The translations under genes and the position numbers were made by a program. 53,865 bases of DNA from Planctomycetota bacterium (GTDB lineage Bacteria; Planctomycetota; Planctomycetia; Pirellulales; UBA7805), in assembly GCA_003389215.1 (NCBI GenBank), contig QQVP01000069.1:1-53865 (forward strand), read 5' to 3'. Shown here one piece after another: positions 51,195 through 53,865 of this stretch. The notes below the pieces were generated by a model. The model saw nothing but the letters and a program-made list of their open reading frames with translations, had not been told where the DNA came from and did no database searches. Position 1 is the first letter of the stretch. Each line of letters opens with the position of its first letter.

Positions 51195-53865
51195 ATGTGC
51201 CGAAGCCTGTCCGACCCGCCCGTCCGTCGCGTCGCCCCGTCGCTGCCGTCGCTTCTGTTGTCTTTGGTAATCTCATGCGCCGTGGTGTGCTACTCGGCCG
51301 TTGCGGTGGCCGAGGATGCGCGGGCTGAGAATGGCGGGGCCAAGGACGCCACCGCTTCGCCGTACGCCTCGGCGAATCGACTCGCCTATCTCGACGAGTT
51401 CTGCGACCCCTACTATCCGTCGCTCGACCTGCCGAAGCTGATCACGCCGCAATGGGTCGGCCAGGAAGGCGTCGAGGCGGTCATCACGCTCGGCATCGAC
51501 GACATGCGCGAAGCCGAGAGCTACGAGACCTACCTGCGGCCGATCCTCGACCGGCTCAAGAAGATCGACGGCCGCGCGCCGGTGAGTATTCTCACCAACA
51601 AGATCGACCCGGCCGATCCGCAATTGGCCAAGTGGCTGGCCGAGGGCCTGTCGCTCGAGACGCACACGGCCGATCACCCCTGCCCTTGCCTGCAAGGCAG
51701 CGACTTTGCCAAGGCGAAGAACACCTACGATCGCTGTGTCGACCAGTTGGCCGCGATCGCCGACAGCCACCCGGTGGCCTTCCGTTTTCCCTGTTGCGAT
51801 TCGCTCAACACGCCGAGCCCGCGGGCGTTTGCCGAGATCCTCAACCGTCGTACCCCGCAGGGGAACTTCTGCCAGATCGATACCTCGGTGGTGAGCCTGT
51901 TGACGGCGGCCGACGACGCCCTGCCGCGGGAGCTGGTCACCAATGACGAGGGGCAGCCGCGGTTCGCCCGTTACGTGCCCTTCAAGTCGTTCGTCAATCG
52001 GGTCGAGAACTATCCCTACCCGTTTGTCATCGCGGGCAAGCTGTGGGAGTTTCCGATCGCCGTGCCGGACGACTGGCAGGGTCAGAACCTGCAGGCCCCC
52101 CGCAATCCGGTCACGGTGGAAGACACGAAGGTGCTGATCGACGCCACCGTGCTGAAGCGTGGCGTGGCGAACCTGGTGTTTCATCCGTACAACTGGCTCC
52201 GCAACGACCAGTACGTCGAGATCATCGACCACGCCGTCGAGAAGTACGGCAAACGCGTGCTGTTCCTCAACTTTCGCGAGTGTCTCGAGCGGCTTAATCG
52301 CAACCTGCTCGCCGGCCAATCGCTGCGGGCGGCCGACGGCGGCGACAACGGCGTGCGTCTGTTGGACGTTAACAACGACGGCTACATGGACGTCGTGATC
52401 GGCAATCAACAGTTCCGTAAGACGCGCATCTGGCAGCCGCAAGAAGAAACGTGGCGCGACGTCGCGTTCCCGGTCCAAATCATCACCGTCGCCGCCGACG
52501 GCACGCGTCGCGATGCCGGCGTCCGCTTCGGCGTCGTGCGGCCCGACGGCATGGCCAGCTTCCTGGTCGCCGCGGGCGAACAACGGGGCCTGTGGCACTT
52601 CGACGGGCAGCGGTGGCAGCGCGACGAAGCGTTCGGCGACGGGCCACGGCACGAAGGACAGCCACTCATCACCTCACGCGAGGGTCGCGACCAAGGTGTG
52701 CGGCTCCGCGACGTTGACGGTGACGGCGTGTGCGAAATTCTGGTGGCCGGTGCCGAACGCCGCTACACGCTCAAGCGAGATGCCGAGTCGAACACCTGGC
52801 GGCCCCACTCCGCGGTGCTGCCGGAGCCGCTGGTCGATGCTTCGGGTCGCGACGCCGGTTTGCGGCTGGTCGATCTGAACGCCGATGGCTTTGCCGATGC
52901 GGTCTTTTCCAACGAGCGACGCTTTACGGTGCATCTCTTCGAGCCCAATCGCGGAGGCTGGACGCGCCGCGTCCGCGCCGGCGCGCGGGGCGACGAAGAC
53001 GCGCTGCCAATGATCGTCCGCAACGGCACGAACAACGGCGCCTGGTTCGCCAAGGGCCACCTCTGGATTCAGAACGAAGACACCCACAAGTTGCCCGACG
53101 GGGTCGATCGTCGTAGCTTCGCCCAGTTGCTCGGCACCGACACGCCCGCGCCCAAGTCGCCGCAAGATTCGTTGGAGTCGATCCGCATTCGCGCTGACCT
53201 GCGCGTCGAGCTCGTGGCGGCGGAACCGCTGACCCGCGATCCAATTGCCATCGATTGGGGAGCCGACGGCAAGTTGTGGATCGTCGAAATGGCCGACTAC
53301 CCGCTGGGCATGGACAACCAGGGACAGCCGGGCGGTCGCGTTCGATATCTCGAGGATACCGATGGCGACGGCCGCTACGACCGTTCGCAGCTCTTTCTCG
53401 ACGAGCTCGCCTATCCGACCGGCGTGATGGCCTGGCGCGACGGGGTGCTGGTCAGCGTCGCTCCACACATTCTCTTTGCCCGCGACACCACGGGCGACGG
53501 CGAGGCCGATCAGGTCGAGGTCCTGTACGAGGGTTTTGGCGAAGAGAATCAGCAGCACCGCATGAACGGATTCGCCTGGGGCTTGGACAATTGGTTGCAC
53601 CTGGCGGACGGTGGCAGCGGCGGGACCGTCGTTTCGCGCAAGACCGGGGCGCGGGTCGCCACGCGCCGCCGCGACATGCGCATCGATCCCCGCAGCGGCG
53701 CGATCGACGCCCTGGCGGGCCATTCGCAGTTTGGCCGGCGCCGCGACGACTGGGGCAATTGGTTCGGCTGCGACAACGTAACCCCGCTGCGGCACTACCT
53801 GCTCACCGACCGCTACCTGCGCCGCAACGTGCACGCGGCCCCGGCCGGTACGCACCTGAATCTGG
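51195..53865 (+). CDS. Secreted polysaccharide-deacetylase / PVC-type dehydrogenase protein, 3' end outside window
   Basis: The frame is open from ATG 51195 to the window edge (890 codons, incomplete). A signal peptide spans about residues 17-40. Residues about 65-380 resemble a polysaccharide deacetylase (NodB fold): VITLGIDDMRE, then ETHTADHPC and FRFPCCD in the positions of its metal- and substrate-binding motifs. Three DxNxDG-type VCBS/FG-GAP units follow (LLDVNNDGYMDVV, LRDVDGDGVCEIL, LVDLNADGFADAV). From about residue 665 a PVC-type membrane-bound dehydrogenase propeller starts (LVAAEPLTRDPIAIDWGADG, YLEDTDGDGRYDR). Such proteins usually end with a haem-binding CxxCH domain, which would lie outside the window. 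Probably periplasmic carbohydrate degradation. Confidence 0.85.
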   Translation, partial: MCRSLSDPPVRRVAPSLPSLLLSLVISCAVVCYSAVAVAEDARAENGGAKDATASPYASANRLAYLDEFCDPYYPSLDLPKLITPQWVGQEGVEAVITLGIDDMREAESYETYLRPILDRLKKIDGRAPVSILTNKIDPADPQLAKWLAEGLSLETHTADHPCPCLQGSDFAKAKNTYDRCVDQLAAIADSHPVAFRFPCCDSLNTPSPRAFAEILNRRTPQGNFCQIDTSVVSLLTAADDALPRELVTNDEGQPRFARYVPFKSFVNRVENYPYPFVIAGKLWEFPIAVPDDWQGQNLQAPRNPVTVEDTKVLIDATVLKRGVANLVFHPYNWLRNDQYVEIIDHAVEKYGKRVLFLNFRECLERLNRNLLAGQSLRAADGGDNGVRLLDVNNDGYMDVVIGNQQFRKTRIWQPQEETWRDVAFPVQIITVAADGTRRDAGVRFGVVRPDGMASFLVAAGEQRGLWHFDGQRWQRDEAFGDGPRHEGQPLITSREGRDQGVRLRDVDGDGVCEILVAGAERRYTLKRDAESNTWRPHSAVLPEPLVDASGRDAGLRLVDLNADGFADAVFSNERRFTVHLFEPNRGGWTRRVRAGARGDEDALPMIVRNGTNNGAWFAKGHLWIQNEDTHKLPDGVDRRSFAQLLGTDTPAPKSPQDSLESIRIRADLRVELVAAEPLTRDPIAIDWGADGKLWIVEMADYPLGMDNQGQPGGRVRYLEDTDGDGRYDRSQLFLDELAYPTGVMAWRDGVLVSVAPHILFARDTTGDGEADQVEVLYEGFGEENQQHRMNGFAWGLDNWLHLADGGSGGTVVSRKTGARVATRRRDMRIDPRSGAIDALAGHSQFGRRRDDWGNWFGCDNVTPLRHYLLTDRYLRRNVHAAPAGTHLNL

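Overview
This window looks like chromosomal DNA of a planctomycete, most likely of the Pirellulales. It is G+C-rich. The gene content is typical of that group: a fused type I dehydroquinase/shikimate dehydrogenase, a membrane-anchored Ser/Thr kinase with the planctomycetal N-terminal segment, a large secreted protein opening a PVC-type dehydrogenase domain, a DUF4912 protein, and an ATP synthase operon led by AtpZ/AtpI-like proteins. I see no rRNA, tRNA, CRISPR array or insertion sequence. The assignment is inferred from gene families, not from a database search.

Layout. (+) 1-2433: tail of a membrane protein, a ParA/BY-kinase-like protein that has lost its P-loop lysine, and an ExeA-type AAA ATPase, together resembling an exopolysaccharide or secretion locus. 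(-) 2483-6752: a five-gene cassette of glutaredoxin-like protein, TIGR04282-type nucleotidyl/glycosyltransferase, FAD oxidoreductase, radical SAM protein and degenerate metallophosphoesterase. This is the best candidate for an undescribed small-molecule pathway. (+) 7017-9604: Ser/Thr kinase and a zincin-like protein. (-) 9636-13226: LarE, a UVR-motif protein and a DUF4912 protein. (+) 14150-22164: complete F-type ATP synthase operon (AtpZ-like, AtpI-like, a, c, b, delta, alpha, gamma, beta, epsilon), followed by an FHA-like protein and a small unknown protein. (-) 23394-24362: serine acetyltransferase. (+) 24920-26623: M3 oligoendopeptidase.

(-) 26695-46819 is one long run, read from its 5' end: ComEC, ribosomal protein S15, PNPase with a clear intrinsic terminator, an NtrB/NtrC-like two-component pair, MutL, AroDE fusion, AroK, prepilin peptidase, a conserved unknown, an OmpA-like lipoprotein, an MscS channel, HisH, HisA and an EF-G-like GTPase. 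An intrinsic-terminator-like hairpin sits directly before the EF-G-like ribosome binding site. (+) 47083-53865: a TPR protein, an S9 peptidase lipoprotein, a decayed zeta-toxin gene with a small neighbour, and the first 890 codons of a secreted polysaccharide-deacetylase / PVC-dehydrogenase protein that runs off the window.

Most of the window is housekeeping: energy, translation, RNA turnover, aromatic and histidine biosynthesis, DNA repair and uptake. The points most worth a second look are the radical SAM/FAD/phosphoesterase cassette with its altered phosphoesterase active site, the possible attenuator before the EF-G-like gene, hairpins at selected ATP-operon junctions and in the operon leader, the zeta-toxin remnant, and several proteins that keep a fold but have lost signature residues.
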